In this document: piece after piece, positions 11,591 to 29,880 of the stretch
Layout: every line of letters starts with the position of its first letter
Numbering within the stretch: the first letter of the stretch is position 1
Source: Trema orientale
Taxonomy: Eukaryota > Streptophyta > Magnoliopsida > Rosales > Cannabaceae
Direction of reading: 5' to 3'
Assembly: GCA_002914845.1 (NCBI GenBank)
Contig: JXTC01000272.1
Coordinates: 100,360-164,359 of the forward strand
DNA length: 64,000 bases
Program-made: the position numbers and the translations under genes
The notes under the pieces: generated by a model
Told to the model about the DNA's origin: nothing
The model's database searches: none
Seen by the model: the letters and a program-made list of their open reading frames with translations, nothing else

Positions 11591-11840
11591 TTAAAAAACA
11601 TCCTTATAATTAATTAGTACATGCATATGAACTTGTTTACTTTCTGTTTCTTATTAGTTTTTGAAATAAATCATTTTAAAAAGACCAATACGCCTTATAT
11701 CAATCAATACTTTATTATGATTCATGCTTCATATGGACATGCTCATACTTTTCTAATTTTTGTTTTTTTATATGTTTTTGAAATAAATTATTTAAAAAGA
11801 CCAATATGTCTAGATGAATAAAAAGTCTAAATAAATGAAT

Positions 11841-12100
11841 TAGTATATATATATATATATATATTGAGCTGAAGCAAAGAGAAGGTTAAAAGACATGATA
11901 ACTTTTTTGATCAATATTTTATTTTTAATAAATTTCGCATTAAACTCTAATTTTTTATGATATATATGATTGGTCCTAATATTATTTTTGTATGCTATAT
12001 TAATAGTAATGATAACTTATATTAAATTTAGTTCTTTGAACAAACAGCAATTTTACATTCATTTCATTAAATACATTTAAAAATATAATGACTACTTTAG
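11841..12100 (+). mobile_element. Second Helitron 5' fragment
   Basis: A (TA)n tract followed by TTGAGCTGAAGCAAAGAGAAGG, ATGATAACTTTTTTGA, ATGATTGGTCCTAATATT and TTAAATTTAGTTCTTTGAAC repeats the block order of the two other copies. It sits only about 500 bases after the preceding fragment in the same orientation and also lacks a 3' terminus. The pair could be one element that duplicated internally. Confidence 0.5.
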
Positions 12101-13000
12101 AATATAAAGTATAGAAATTGACACAAGTAAAGAAAGTCGAGAGATGGGCCACTACCTGCTCCTCTCTTCCTAAGATTTGCTCGCTGGCATATCCTTTATT
12201 CTCTCTCAGTTCATGTGTTGAAGCTACATTGCGATTTTGAGGTTTTTTTTTTTTTTTGGGGGTCTGTAACCCCTCCGAGGGGAAGGTCTTTTAGATATCT
12301 CTCTTCGGTATAGACTTTTTCTTTATTTTCTTTATATTTTTATTGTAATAAGTCCTTCAATATATATGGAGAGATTGTACTATAATCTAGCTTTGTGGAT
12401 GTTTGGTCCTACCAAATTCTAGATATGTGTGAGTTTTTGTCATTTTTTATGTTTTTGTGGGTGTTTTTGTTAGTATTATTTTAGATCTGAACTTTTGAGA
12501 GTCAGATCTGAAATATTTTACAAGTTTACTAATGGAGTATTCAAGATTTGCTGTGATATTTACTGATGGACATTTTCAAGAAGTAAATTGATAACTCTAA
12601 GAACTATTTCAGAGCTTGCTAGAAGTGATGGAATTTGTTTGTTTGCTTGTTGCTGGACTTATGCACTACTTTCAGACATGTTAGTTAATATAATCATATG
12701 ATGAATTTCACTCAAAAATAAATAAAGAAAGAAATTGACAAGAGCAATTTTTACATTGTCTTTCAACAACCTATCCCATCCTTTTCAATTGCCGCAAACT
12801 CGAGTTTTCTTATATTATCCATTTAAATATTTGATATTTAATACACGATTAATATCATATTTTGCACTGAAATTAGTACTCCAATTTAATTTTAGTCATT
12901 AAACTTCAAAACGTATTTATTTGGACACTTGAACTTTTTATGTGTCTAATTTAACATCTTATTGCCACTTATCCATCATAAAATGAACTGAAAATGTCCA
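12101..13000. other. Intergenic DNA, no gene
   Basis: AT-rich with no coding signal. A block near 12170-12440 (CTCTCTTCC, a long T-run, CCCCTCCGAGGGGAAGG) has the look of a plant gene leader or non-coding transcript, but no ORF follows. Confidence 0.35.
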
Positions 13001-13009
13001 TATATCATA

Positions 13010-14210
13010 TCCAAATTATACTAAATTCATATTTTGCCCCCAAATTTTAAAGGTTTTTATCTTAAAATTCGATCAATCAAAGTATCTAATTTTAATCCAT
13101 AACATTGCTTTATTATTATTATTATTATTATTATTTAAAAAGATAGCATGTTTCATTCACATAAGATTTTTAATAATGACAATCTAAGTATTTTATGATA
13201 CCAAAATGAGGTAGTAATAAAATTTTATTTCATCTAAAATATAAATTAAAAAAATTGTACACAAATTAGTAATCCTCATGAAGTTCCTGATTTAGTTTCA
13301 CAAAAATTTAGATTTTCTTTAGACTCATCTTATCATGTAAGCTTCTACAATAGATTCAAATATAAACAACACTTACTTTTATTTTCAAAGTTTAAATTGT
13401 TTTTCTACAAATTTATAAGCCAAATATTGGTTTTTTTGTTGTTGTTGTTTTTATTCATTGTTTTTAACACAAATTTTACATTACCCAAATTCTCTTTTTT
13501 CTTTTATTTTATAGTTGAAATAGTACATATGTAACGTAATATTCAATATACATACATATATATATATATATATTAAGTACTGTGAAGAAAGACTAGCTTT
13601 GTTATAGCTAAATTGAAAATATGATATCAATTATTTCGCTAAAATTATAACAAACTAATTTAATAAAAGAAAACTGCCCAAATTAGCAGAAAACATCCTT
13701 ATTTGGACCCTAAATTATATTAAATTCTCATTTTGCCCTCAAATTTTAAAACATTCTTATATTGGAACCTAATCAATCGAAACATCTCATTTTAATCCCT
13801 ACCTCACTTTAACATTAAAACAAATAAAAGATAGCATGTTTCACTCATACAGGACTTTTAATAAGGACGATGTTTTGCAATACCAAAATGAGGTGGTAGC
13901 AAAATTTTATTATTTTAAAATAAGAATTATACAAAAATTAATAATCAACTTAAAGTCATGATTAAGTTTTGGAAGAGTTTTTGTTGTTCTTTAGACTTAT
14001 CTAACAAGATAAGCTTCTACAATAAGTTTAAATATAATTGAGATGCGTTGCTATTTTAAATATTTAGATCAGTTGTTTTATTATTTTATTTATGTGTTTT
14101 TATTTTTTGATAAAATTTTTACGTTACCCAAGTTCATGGTTCTTTTCTTTTTATAGTTGTATATTTATTAAATAGTACATACCCGTATTATATTCAAATA
14201 TATAGGATAT
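13010..14210 (+). repeat. Diverged direct duplication of about 550 bp
   Basis: Copy 1 (about 13010-13560) and copy 2 (about 13700-14210) share ordered blocks: TTTTGCCC(C/T)CAAATTTTAAA, AATCAATC(A/G)AA, AAAGATAGCATGTTTCA, ACCAAAATGAGGT(A/G)GTA, AAGCTTCTACAATA and ACGTTACCCAA-like ends. Divergence is high and there are several gaps. Terminal repeats that would mark a transposon are not apparent, so this may be an old segmental or transposon-derived duplication. Confidence 0.6.
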
Positions 14211-14798
14211 CCAACTTAGTTTTCGTTATAGTAAAGAAACAACTTTACTCTTTAAGGTTGTCAATTGGTATCTTATAAAATAGTCAAAAATAACCATTTA
14301 GATAAATGAATGGATGAATGGTTTTTTTCTTTGGTACTTTCTATTTATATTTTGGCAAATTTGTAAAACGAAAACTTATGAATCTATACTGTTATTATTT
14401 TTTTCAAATAATTAAAACATATTTATTACAAATTAAAAAAAAAAACGCTTACTACTACTTTCCAATTTCGGGTTTTTTTTTTTTTTCCTCTATTTTGAAA
14501 CAGATTATATCCTCGTGGGCCCGCCGCTTCCTACGACGTCGTTTGGACGCGGTTGACGTTACCGTCGTACATTCAGGGAAAAGGAAAAAGAAAGGAAATC
14601 AACCGTTTCGCCGTTAGTCCAAACGTTCCAAGTTTCCAACCGGCTGTTCCTCTTCCTCTTCGTGCCCCTCTTAAAGTTCCGGTACAGTACAGTTGGCCAC
14701 CGCCAAAACCTTCGATCCAGAATTGAAACCCCCAGTCCCACTGAGAGGGGTTGATTCTTCATAAAAGAGGGAGAATCGGAGCTTGAAGAAGAGCAACA

Positions 14799-17700
14799 AT
14801 GGAGGTAGACGGTGCTCCTTTGGACGATAAGGCCAAGAGAATGAGGGATCTCTTATCTAGCTTCTACGCCCCAGATCCTTCTGTCTCGTCCCCATCCAAA
14901 CAGTCCACTCTCGACGCCATCAACACTACCTCCTTCGATCCCGATCAGTACATGAATCTCCTGGTACGCCTTCTCCCCAACTCACCACTAATCGCAAGCT
15001 CAGACACAGTTTTATATCTATATCTATATATATATATATGAAATATGTATGTATTAGTCTCTCATCAACAGTTTGATCGGTTCATTTCTAGGGTTAGGTG
15101 AATCATTGAAAGTTTTCCTGATAATGGTTAGGAGTTAAAACAATTAGGGCGTCGGTTGGAATGTTGAGAGAAAATTGTATTTACAATGCGAGTAGCAGAG
15201 TAGTGATGTGCTTTTTAGCAGAGTAGTGATGTGCTTTTTGAATTAGGAGTCCTCATTTTGTATTCTCAATCGTCCAGGTGCAAAAGTCGAATTTGGAAGG
15301 CCTTCTTCAAAGGCATGTCGAAATGGCAGCTGAGATAAAGAATCTCGACACTGACTTGCAAATGCTAGTCTATGAAAACTATAACAAGTTTATTAGTGCT
15401 ACAGATACAATTAAAAGGTAATCCTATAACTTTCTAGCAGATGGTCATGGTGCATAATAAGATAAAACCCAAAGGTTAATTTACATGATTCGAATGTCAA
15501 TGAGTTGGCTACATGAAAATCTACTAGATGGAATTACTGGTTATCATAACGTACACATTGATTTAATTGAGACTTTGCTCTTTCTGAAATTTCAACAGGA
15601 TGAAAAGTAATATCGTGGGCATGGAAGCAAATATGGAACAGCTCCTTGATAAGGCATGTCTAGTATTTAGATTTTAGTATTTTTTTCTTGTTAGTAGTAT
15701 GGGTTAAGTTTTGATGTGCCAAATCATCTCAGATAATGTCCGTGCAATCTAGAAGTGATGGGGTCAACACTTCTCTATTCGAAAAGAGAGAACACATAGA
15801 AAAACTTCATCGCACATGCAACCTTCTCCGTAAAGTCCAGGTATTTGAAATTTAAATTTAATGCATACTACTAATTCTTCTTTATGGTTATGAATACATA
15901 AGTTACTATCTTCACAAACAGAAATTCGAACGTGTCCCTTAACATGGCCCAACACCATTTATTCTGACCAATTTTTGGAAAAAAATTGATTGCTTTTTCA
16001 ATATTTGAAGCCACATTGATAAAATATACTATAGAGCCCTTTATTTGTTGAGTTTCTGGGTTATAAATCCATTTCTTTTTTCTCTTTATTCAAGTTTAGT
16101 ATTTGGCATTGTATCAGTTACAGAGATTTGTTTTCTGTGGTTAGAGCAGTTCATATATGATCTACCTGCTAGACTTGGAAAGTGTATCAAATCAGAGGCA
16201 TATGCTGATGCAGTCAGATTTTATACTGGAGCAATGCCAATTTTTAAGGTTTATTTTGTTGTTGTTTATCAAAGGTCCTATTCAATGTTGGTTTAATCAC
16301 TTTTAATGTATTTTGCAGGTGAATTTTTCTTGTTTGTTTGTCTATGAAGTGTCTACTTTAGTGATTCCCTAAATGTAATTTGTCTTTACAATTGCGTTAC
16401 TAGGCATATGGAGACTCATCTTTCCAGGATTGTAAGCGAGCATCTGAAGAAGCAATAGCTGTAATTACGAAGAACCTGCAGGTGAAAGTTCTTCTATCTT
16501 GTACTGCGTGATAGATGCCTCTGGCCAAGTCTGGGATCAACAATAATAATTCTCCTTTAATTAATTGAAATTCAAATCCTTATAAATTTATTACCTGGTC
16601 TTTTACCTTTGGGCTTGAAATGATGAATTTAATTGATTTTACATACAAACAACACAATTTTGGAATCCCGACAGATTCATCATTCAAAGGATATTGTGAA
16701 TTCCTGGGTTTGAAGAATGCAATTTCTTGCCGAAATATTTTGCTGAGTCTAATTGCTTCTCTTTTTTGTTTTGCGTTTATTTTTATTTTTTGGGTGGCGA
16801 GTTGAATGTAATTGCTTTGCCTTTTCAAAATTTTGCCATATCATATGCCGACTTCTTTTTTCAGGGTAAGCTATTCTCAGATTCTGAATCCATACAAGCA
16901 AGAGCTGAGGCTGCGGTGCTTCTTAAGCAGCTAGATTTCCCGGTTTGTACTGCACTTTTTCTTTAATATTTATTATCAGCTTAAATGATTGTTCAATCCT
17001 AAAGTTAAGTGCTAAACCTTTCATTTCATGCTTCAAATTGGCATAGGATTATGTTAAATTATAGTTAGTAGGAATTTGGAAAGAGAAGAAATATCTATCC
17101 TCTAGTAAGTGTTACTAGGAATTTGGAAAGAGAAGAAATATCTATCCTCTAGTAAGTGTTACTCAAAAATCTTATAGCTTACTATATGTATTATTTTTAT
17201 CATAGATTTAGAACATATCTTTATGGGTGATTGGATTACACTGAAATTGGAAGAAGAATTAAAAACTACTGAGAATCTTCTCTGATATATAGTTGTGAAT
17301 TTGATGACAGAAAACCCACGTTTTGGCAGGTGGACAGCCTACAGGCAAGGCTACTTGAAAAGTTAGACCAATCCCTTGTGGACCTACAACTGAATATGGA
17401 AGACATATCTTGTGCTCCAGTGGATTCCAATGATCCTTCTGAACAAAGAAATTTGTCCACATCAGTTCCAACTACCGCACATGAAGTGAGTAGTAACACC
17501 CAAGGTCATTTTGGTTTCTTATTTTCAGTTGTTTAGGTGTGAAGAAACGGATGCAAACACAGAAAAATTAGCTACTTGTGTTGGCATACTAGTTAATACT
17601 AATTTCTTTTTAAGTTTGAAGCACTGTTATGATTTAGTATATCTAATATTGAATGTGTTGAAGATAACTCCATTCTTAAGCATGCAGCCTTACTTATTCC

Positions 17701-20700
17701 TCTCTTAAGTTCTTTTCTGTAACCTTTTAATCTAAAGTACATCTAAACATTGGTCATGTAAGTTTATCTTCCTAGAAACAAGTCAGAATTTTGGGTTGGA
17801 TATGCAAGATATACGTTTGTACCGTATTTGGAAGTGTGACCCCTTCTGCTGGAGGATTGCATCCTGATAGATTTTGTTCAGCTATTATTCTTGCCTTCAT
17901 TTCTGAGTATGTTTAGAATCATCAAGGAGAAAATGAATAAGGCTTTGTGATCAACAACTTATATATTTGACTTTATAGTTATACTATATAAGCATATTAT
18001 TGGAAATTTTATTGTTCTTTGTCTGCATAAATGAGATTCCAGGTTAAAACTTAGTTTGTCAACTGTATGTGTTAGCTAATTTGATCTAGGATTGGGAGGC
18101 TAATTTATGCCTTCCAGCCAGAGACTTTTTTATCCCACTAGCATATGCCTACCGCAGTTTTTTTGGAATACGTCCTATGCATTTAGATATTTTATTTTGC
18201 ATTTGGATCTTGTTGAGTCTTTACTTGTTTCCACCTGCAGCTGTCTTGTGGAGTTGTGTTGACTGATTATTTGATCTAAACTACTCCATATTTAGGCTTC
18301 TGTTCGTGAGTTTGCGGAGGCTATCCGTGCTTATCGAGTAATATTTCCCGATTCAGATGAGCAACTTACTAAACTTGCAAAAGATTTGGTTGCCAAGTAA
18401 GGCATCACCTTGTTTAAACTCTCCTACCTGCTGTACTGTATCTGCTAACTACTAACTAATTTTTTATTGATGGAGATATTTTTAGAAGCATTGAAACATT
18501 TTGCTCATGCAATCTAATTGGTGTTTGTTCCATTAGGCATATTGAAACCACTGAGGAATATGTGAAGAATCGGATTGGTTCAGCGGTTCTATTGCGTGTT
18601 CTTCGTAAGTACTATGAATATTTAAATACACACCTTTTACCATTATTTTGCTTCTCCTTTTAAGCATTTAGCAGTAATTTTTCAACCCATTGGTGAACTT
18701 TTTGTTATTCTAATTTGCTTTCTAAAGTGTGCTTGAGGCATCTTGTATTTGTGACTTTGTAATTTTGGTTTTGTCTCCATTAAGTATGGGGGAGCTCTTT
18801 TTTTTTTTTTTGGTTCTTCTACTTCTTCTCCAAGTTATATTATTAGCTCTGTTCATTGTGAATGAAAAAAGAAAAAAAACATTCTTACGTAAATGAACAT
18901 CATCTATTGTGGTTTCTGTACTGTGAGGAAATAAATATTTATTGATGACTAGAAAGAAAATTCCTTCGTGCATGCTAGAAGACAGCCTTCATGGTCTCCT
19001 TCCCTGATGCTGAGAAGCCATCATTGTTTGCTTCTATAATAACCAGTTTTAATACTCGTCATGGGAATCTTTTCGGCTAGTTTTGCAATGTTCATCTGGA
19101 TACTTTTCACTGGAAATCTTTTAGGCTTTTTTGCTGTGTTCATCTGGATCACATACCTTTGTTTTTCTTGGATGGTAATCTTAGGGTCCTTAACATTTTA
19201 CTTGCTTGTCCTCTTGCGATTTTTAGAGGGTTCTGTACTTTTTAAATAACAATTATCAAATGCTAGGCTAGATGTTGACTGATTATGTTTTGTCTTGTGA
19301 AAATAATTTCCTTCTAGCTTTCCCGAGGTTGCTACTATTTGGAAGTTTCTTTTTTATTGGTTGCCCGTCATTCGCAACCTGATAAGTTATACTCTGAAAT
19401 GCTTAATCAAATGCCATATGCAGGAATTATATGGACAGATGTCCTTCTGATGGATGATGTGGTTCATGAGGCTGTTCTTGGGGATTACTGTCTGGAGGTT
19501 TTGTCCTGAATTGCTTTTATATTGCTACTATTATTCCATGTTCAGTATTACTCTTAGTTTAATCTAACCTCTAGTCGAACTTTTTCCTTTTTATTTTGGG
19601 TTGCTGAATATCCTTGTCAAACTTGATTATCATTTTTAAGGACAAGCTGAAAGTTCTTAGAATAATCATAAAACATAAATATATATTTATTTGTTTGCAG
19701 GCTTCTCAGGCGGTCGTTAAACAGTATGTTGCAAATACTTATTCTCATCTTCTACTTGATATCTCAGGTCATGATGCTGTTGCAGTTATAAAGTTCCTTC
19801 TATTGTTTAAATTCGATATATTTAACACCATCCATGGCCAGTCTCTGTTAGATCCTTGATGCTAATCTTTTCTTCAGAACTTCTGCCCTCTTCAGCTTTC
19901 CCTTGCATTTTGTCGTTACGGTTTCACTTCACCCTAATATTTGAAAAGAAAATGAAATGTGCGAATTAATATGCTGAGAGATATTGCGGAAGAGCAACAA
20001 CAAAAAAAGTTAGCGGCTTCTTACAAAATCAGATTACTTTATTGAGTTGGAAGTTTATACTATCACCTCATATTAGATAGTGAGAATTATCTTTTGTTGA
20101 ACATTCAATCTTGACAATCTAGATTTTTTTATGAGTGTGGTAGAAACGAAAAATAAAAACGGAACAAAGAAGTATGTCGAAGTATTTCTTCATTGCCTGA
20201 GTTTATCTTAGAAGAGACTTGGAACTCTAACTTAAATTTGTTTGAACTTGCAGATGCCCTCACTAAAGCCCATACTGAACAGAAGGATGGGGTAGAAAAG
20301 GATTTATTGCAAGTTGCTTTGGAAGCCAGCAAGAAAAAAGTGCTTCAAGGCAGTATGGATGTCTTATTGGTAATATATACAATACCTTGAATGCAATAAT
20401 TGACTAATACGAGCAAATTGATACTTTAATGGTTTTGGAAAAATGGGTCTAAATAAGTAAGCCATCAGTTTGCATATTGTTTTTCAAAGTTCTCGTTACT
20501 TTATATTTTATACTTTTTGAATAGATTTTTAGGATATATTTAGCTTTTTGTTTTTTTAATTTTAATCAGGTGCATATATGTGTGATGCTTCTGTAGTGTT
20601 ACCTTATCATTTATTTCTCCCTTTATTCCAGGACTTCCGCCTGCTTCTGGATGACGAGTTAGAGCTACTAGTTAAATTGAAAGACTGGATCATTGACTGG

Positions 20701-22686
20701 GTTCAGGAAGGATTTCAAGATTTCTTTAGGCAACTTGATGATCGCTTCCTCTTGCTGTCAGGGAGAAAATTTTCATCTAGTCATGATCAAGTTTTGGCTG
20801 GCCTTGTACTAGTGCTGGCCCAACTTTCTCTTTTTATTGAACAAACTGCCATCCCAAGAATCACTGAGGCAAGGAGATGTGGCCAATAATTTTATGTTCT
20901 GTTCGTTTATACCGCATCAATAGTGTTTAGTTATTTTGCTCCAACTCTGCAGGAGCTTTGTTGACGTTTCATTTCTTCTAATTTTTAGGAAATAGCTGCT
21001 TCCTTTTCCGGTGGTGGTATCAGAGGCCCTGAATATGGACCTGCCTTTGTTCCTGGAGAAATTTGTAGAATTTTTCGTTCAGCTGGTGAAAAGTTTCTGC
21101 ACCTTGTATGAGTCATATATAATTCACTATATTTTATAATAAATTATTCAAATTGATAAGGTGGATTGCTCTGCTTTTGTGAATCGTGACATGAATCACA
21201 TAAAGGCAACATGTTATCCTGAATATACAGTAAGAAATAATAGGATCTTTTCTCGTGTTATTTACCTACATGTTGCATATAACAAATTGGTTTGGATGAC
21301 CTTTTTTATGGTTGTCTGTGCATTTTGAATATAATCACAGTTTGTTTGGAAGTATGAGTTTCAATAATAATTTGACCTTTTGCTCTTATCCTTTCAGTAT
21401 ATAAATATGAGAACTCAGAGGGTGTCTGTACTCTTGAAGAAGAGGTTTACAACACCAAACTGGGTCAAGGTCAGGTTGCTCTGTGTGCAATTATTCTATG
21501 TATTTCGTATATGAAAGAAAATAATTAGCAAATGCAGTAATTTGACTATATATTTTTTATCATCGTGGCATATTCAACAGCACAAGGAGCCCAGAGAAGT
21601 TCATATGTTTGTTGATTTATTTCTCCACGAGGTTAGAAGACCCATGCTTTCCCTTTTTATACTAATAGTCAAGATAGGTTTGAATTTGGTTGCATGCCTG
21701 ATTGTTGAGTTTTATGTTTATAAATGTTGTAATGTTTATAAATATTGTATGTAGTATGTTTTGCAAGAAAGTTTACATTTTTTCCCCCCTTGTCACCTGA
21801 GCTAGTTGGAAGCGATAGGAAATGAAGTAAAGCAGATTTTACCTGAAGGACTCCGCAGGCATCGTCGGACTGAGAGCAATGGAAGCACAAACTCATCTCG
21901 GAGCAATCCATTACGAGAGGAAAAATTAAGCCGGTCAAATACCCAAAGGGCTAGGAGTCAGCTTCTGGAGACCCATCTAGCAAAATTATTCAAGCAAAAA
22001 GTTGAAATTTTTACAAAAATTGAATTTAATCAGGTAATTGTGTTCTGACCATGCTTTTGTAGTTGCAATTGTGAACTGGTCTGGAATCTAAAAGAATGAG
22101 TTTGCTTGCAAATGCAGGAGTCGGTTGTAGCGATGGTAGTAAAGCTCTGCCTAAAGAGCCTGCAAGAATTTGTACGTCTGCAAACCTTCAATCGAAGCGG
22201 ATTCCAGCAAATTCAATTGGATATTCAGTTCTTAAGGAATCCTTTAAAGGAAATTGTTGAAGATGAAGCTGCCATTGACTTTTTACTCGATGAGGTAATA
22301 GGAAGATATTTTACAAGATGAGATAGTAGGAAAATAGTTGTACTCGGGATATAAACTGAACTTGGATTCTTGCAACTTTTCCCATTAATTTCTTATTGCT
22401 TTTCAAGATTTACCTTCTTTTCCTCTATTTCTTCTTCTCCCCCCATCCCCTGTTGTTGGATTGTAAATGTTTATCTGTTTCTCTTTGGGGCGTATTGATA
22501 TCTTTTTCATAAGTTTTCTATTTTAGTGTTATTAGTGGGATTTTATGACATTATCCTGTTGAGCAGGTAATTGTTGCTGCCTCAGAACGTTGTCTTGATC
22601 CAATACCTTTAGAGCCCCCCATATTGGACAAGCTCATACAAGCAAAATTGGCAAAAACCAGAGAACAGAATCCAGTCTCTCAATAA
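14799..22686 (+). CDS. VPS51: Vacuolar protein sorting-associated protein 51 (VPS51/UNHINGED)
   Basis: VPS51 is a subunit of the GARP/EARP tethering complexes that return endosomal vesicles to the trans-Golgi; in Arabidopsis it is UNHINGED, needed for vacuolar targeting and leaf vein pattern. Twenty exons join into 768 residues, against about 780 in Arabidopsis: 14799-14963, 15278-15417, 15599-15653, 15733-15840, 16150-16248, 16404-16481, 16865-16942, 17330-17485, 18296-18396, 18537-18604, 19424-19497, 19701-19767, 20254-20369, 20632-20868, 20989-21105, 21398-21469, 21581-21631, 21806-22033, 22118-22294, 22567-22686. The N-terminal coiled Vps51 region (about 35-160) includes SFDPDQYMN, FISATDTIKRMKSN and FEKREHIEKLH. 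The C-terminal part has WVQEGFQDFF and FTTPNWVKHKEPREVHMF. Two introns (after exons 3 and 14) need a GC donor to keep frame. All borders were set by frame and similarity. Confidence 0.93.
15194..15239 (+). repeat. Exact 23-bp tandem duplication in VPS51 intron 1
   Basis: The unit AGCAGAGTAGTGATGTGCTTT plus two T is present twice with no mismatch. It looks like a recent slippage or repair duplication. It does not touch a splice site. Confidence 0.85.
17069..17162 (+). repeat. Exact 47-bp tandem duplication in VPS51 intron 7
   Basis: Two identical 47-base copies (17069-17115 and 17116-17162), each beginning TAGGAATTTGGAAAGAG and ending AAGTGTTAC. Identity is complete, so the event is young or is an assembly artefact. 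Confidence 0.88.
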
Positions 22687-24172
22687 CATCTGAAGGTGAG
22701 GCAGTCATCTTTTGTGCTTTTTGTTTTCTGTGACTGGTATTGTTTTGCTTCTGAGATACTAGCAATTTTTCCGTTGGTTCAGTTTTGGTGTCTGTCTGGA
22801 GGAAACCATTAAGTTATCCAAATTTCCGCTGTGGCTATGAGATTCTGCTAGCAGGGGTCTCCAGCTTTGGTACTCCATCTGGTAAATGATTCGAGGCTGC
22901 TGCGTCAGCGCCAGGATTCTTTCATCTCTGCCTGATATAAGCAGAAAATAATAGTGTTTCTTTACTTCGATAATTTTTTTCACTATTTCAAGCTCCATTG
23001 GCCCCATGAATTGCAGCTTATAAATGTAATAGAAGTCCACTACCTTTTGGGGCTTATAGTATCTAAACTCGTATGAAATATGGCCAGATTAGTGTGATGA
23101 CTTTTGATATAATTACATAGCTGACTTTAATCAGGCTGTATGAAAGGTATGCGGTTGGTACAGTTTTGAATTGCTGCTTCTAACTTATCCTTTCTTTTGT
23201 TTGGTTGTTTGAAGCTATTCAATTTTATTTCAGATTTAGTTAATAAGAAATTGCGTATGTGTGCATGTGTATACATTAACTTATGAGTTCCTTTCCCGCT
23301 TTATCACTTGTTGATTTTGAATGGACAAAAAGTGTTTGTTTAATGCACGACTATTGGTTCGTATTCACCGGAGAATCGAAAAATGTTATACGACTTAGAA
23401 AAGTATTCCAGCACTCACAGGTACAACTGGAGATCATGACGTGATGAATAACGAAAAGAAAAAAAGTGAAATGTTTGAACAGGTATTGGAATTTAGGGGT
23501 AGTATCCTTCAAGATATTCAAAGCTCTCAGAAAAACGATCGTTACTACTTGTCGTTGGAAGTTTTCTGTCGTTTATGTCAAAAAGCATTAATTTCCTATT
23601 AAGTATATATCGATTAGAGGGTTTTTTTTTTTTTTTGGGTATAGGTTAACTGTCGTTTATATAGGAAAGAGCAATGCAATGGCATTTCATTTTCGCGTTA
23701 GCTGTACACTTTGTGGTGATCCTCTTTTGATGAACATTTCTCCAACATCCATGTAAAAAACATGTCGTTTACTATTTCGATATTTTGCACTCTTTTAATC
23801 TGTGAAATTGACACAGTTAAGTTCACCATAAAAAAAAAAAAAAAAGAAAAATCATACCGCCGTTCAACAAATAAAAGGAGAAGTCCGGCTTTTCTAGTTT
23901 TGATTGTCGTTGTACACAAAAAAGGAACGTTGGTTGTCTCGAACAAATTTATCGTGCTTTATTTTGTGAATTCGCTGTTGAGGTGGAATTCTGTTGTTTG
24001 TTCACTCAATTAAAAAAAAAAATTTGACGTATGCTAAAGATTTATTTTTGTTTGGGAAAGTTAATCAATTTGTTTGATTACAATTTGGAAAGTCAGTTAT
24101 TATTATTTTCTTTTGAAAGAACTAATTTTTAAAACAGTTAAGACATTTAAAACTACTTGTAGAAACACAACG
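22687..24172. other. VPS51 3' region and intergenic DNA
   Basis: Probable VPS51 3' UTR followed by AT-rich DNA with T and A runs near 23621 and 23829. No coding exon was recognised; the short open frames here have no domain. Confidence 0.4.
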
Positions 24173-24244
24173 GTGGCTGTAGTTTAGTGGTGAGAATTCC
24201 ACGTTGTGGCCATGGAGACCTGGGCTCGAATCCCAGCAGCCACA
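24173..24244 (+). tRNA. tRNA-His (anticodon GTG)
   Basis: A 72-base cloverleaf: acceptor GTGGCTG pairs perfectly with CAGCCAC, followed by discriminator A. The T-arm is CTGGG-CTCGAAT-CCCAG. The anticodon loop TTGTGGC holds GTG at 24206-24208. The anticodon stem CCACG/CATGG has one C-A mismatch caused by the A at 24212, where a G would pair. There is no intron and no encoded CCA, as usual for nuclear genes. A T6 run four bases downstream can stop RNA polymerase III. The T-loop begins with C (24225) rather than the usual T. Confidence 0.9.
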
Positions 24245-24247
24245 CTC

Positions 24248-24253
24248 TTTTTT
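24248..24253 (+). terminator. RNA polymerase III terminator of tRNA-His
   Basis: A run of six T starts four bases after the mature tRNA end, the standard Pol III stop signal. Confidence 0.75.
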
Positions 24254-24390
24254 AAGTTTTCCCTTTGTCCTTCTCAACCCCACTTTCTATTTATTTATTA
24301 TTTTTCTTATTTCCAATCAATACATCCTAGCCGTCCCTGTACACGTCACATTACAATGTAGCCGATCACACGGGATCATAAGACCCACTC

Positions 24391-24403
24391 TTTCCCGCCA
24401 AAA
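24391..24403 (+). promoter_or_regulatory. E2F binding site of MCM7
   Basis: TTTCCCGCCAAAA matches the E2F consensus TTTSSCGC perfectly and lies 142 bases before the MCM7 start codon. A weaker second motif, TTTGCCGCCAAA, follows at about 24422-24433. MCM genes are classic E2F targets at the G1/S transition. The sites fall between the tRNA gene and the start codon. Confidence 0.75.
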
Positions 24404-24544
24404 CCCGAGGCTCCATAGTCATTTGCCGCCAAATCCAACTCTCTCATCTCATTTCATCTCTCCCGTAGTCTCTTCCCTCAGACTGAGACGGAGACTTCTC
24501 TCTCTCTTTCGCTCTTTCTTCTCTCCGTGCCCTAGAAATCGGCC

Positions 24545-29880
<5,336 letters not shown>

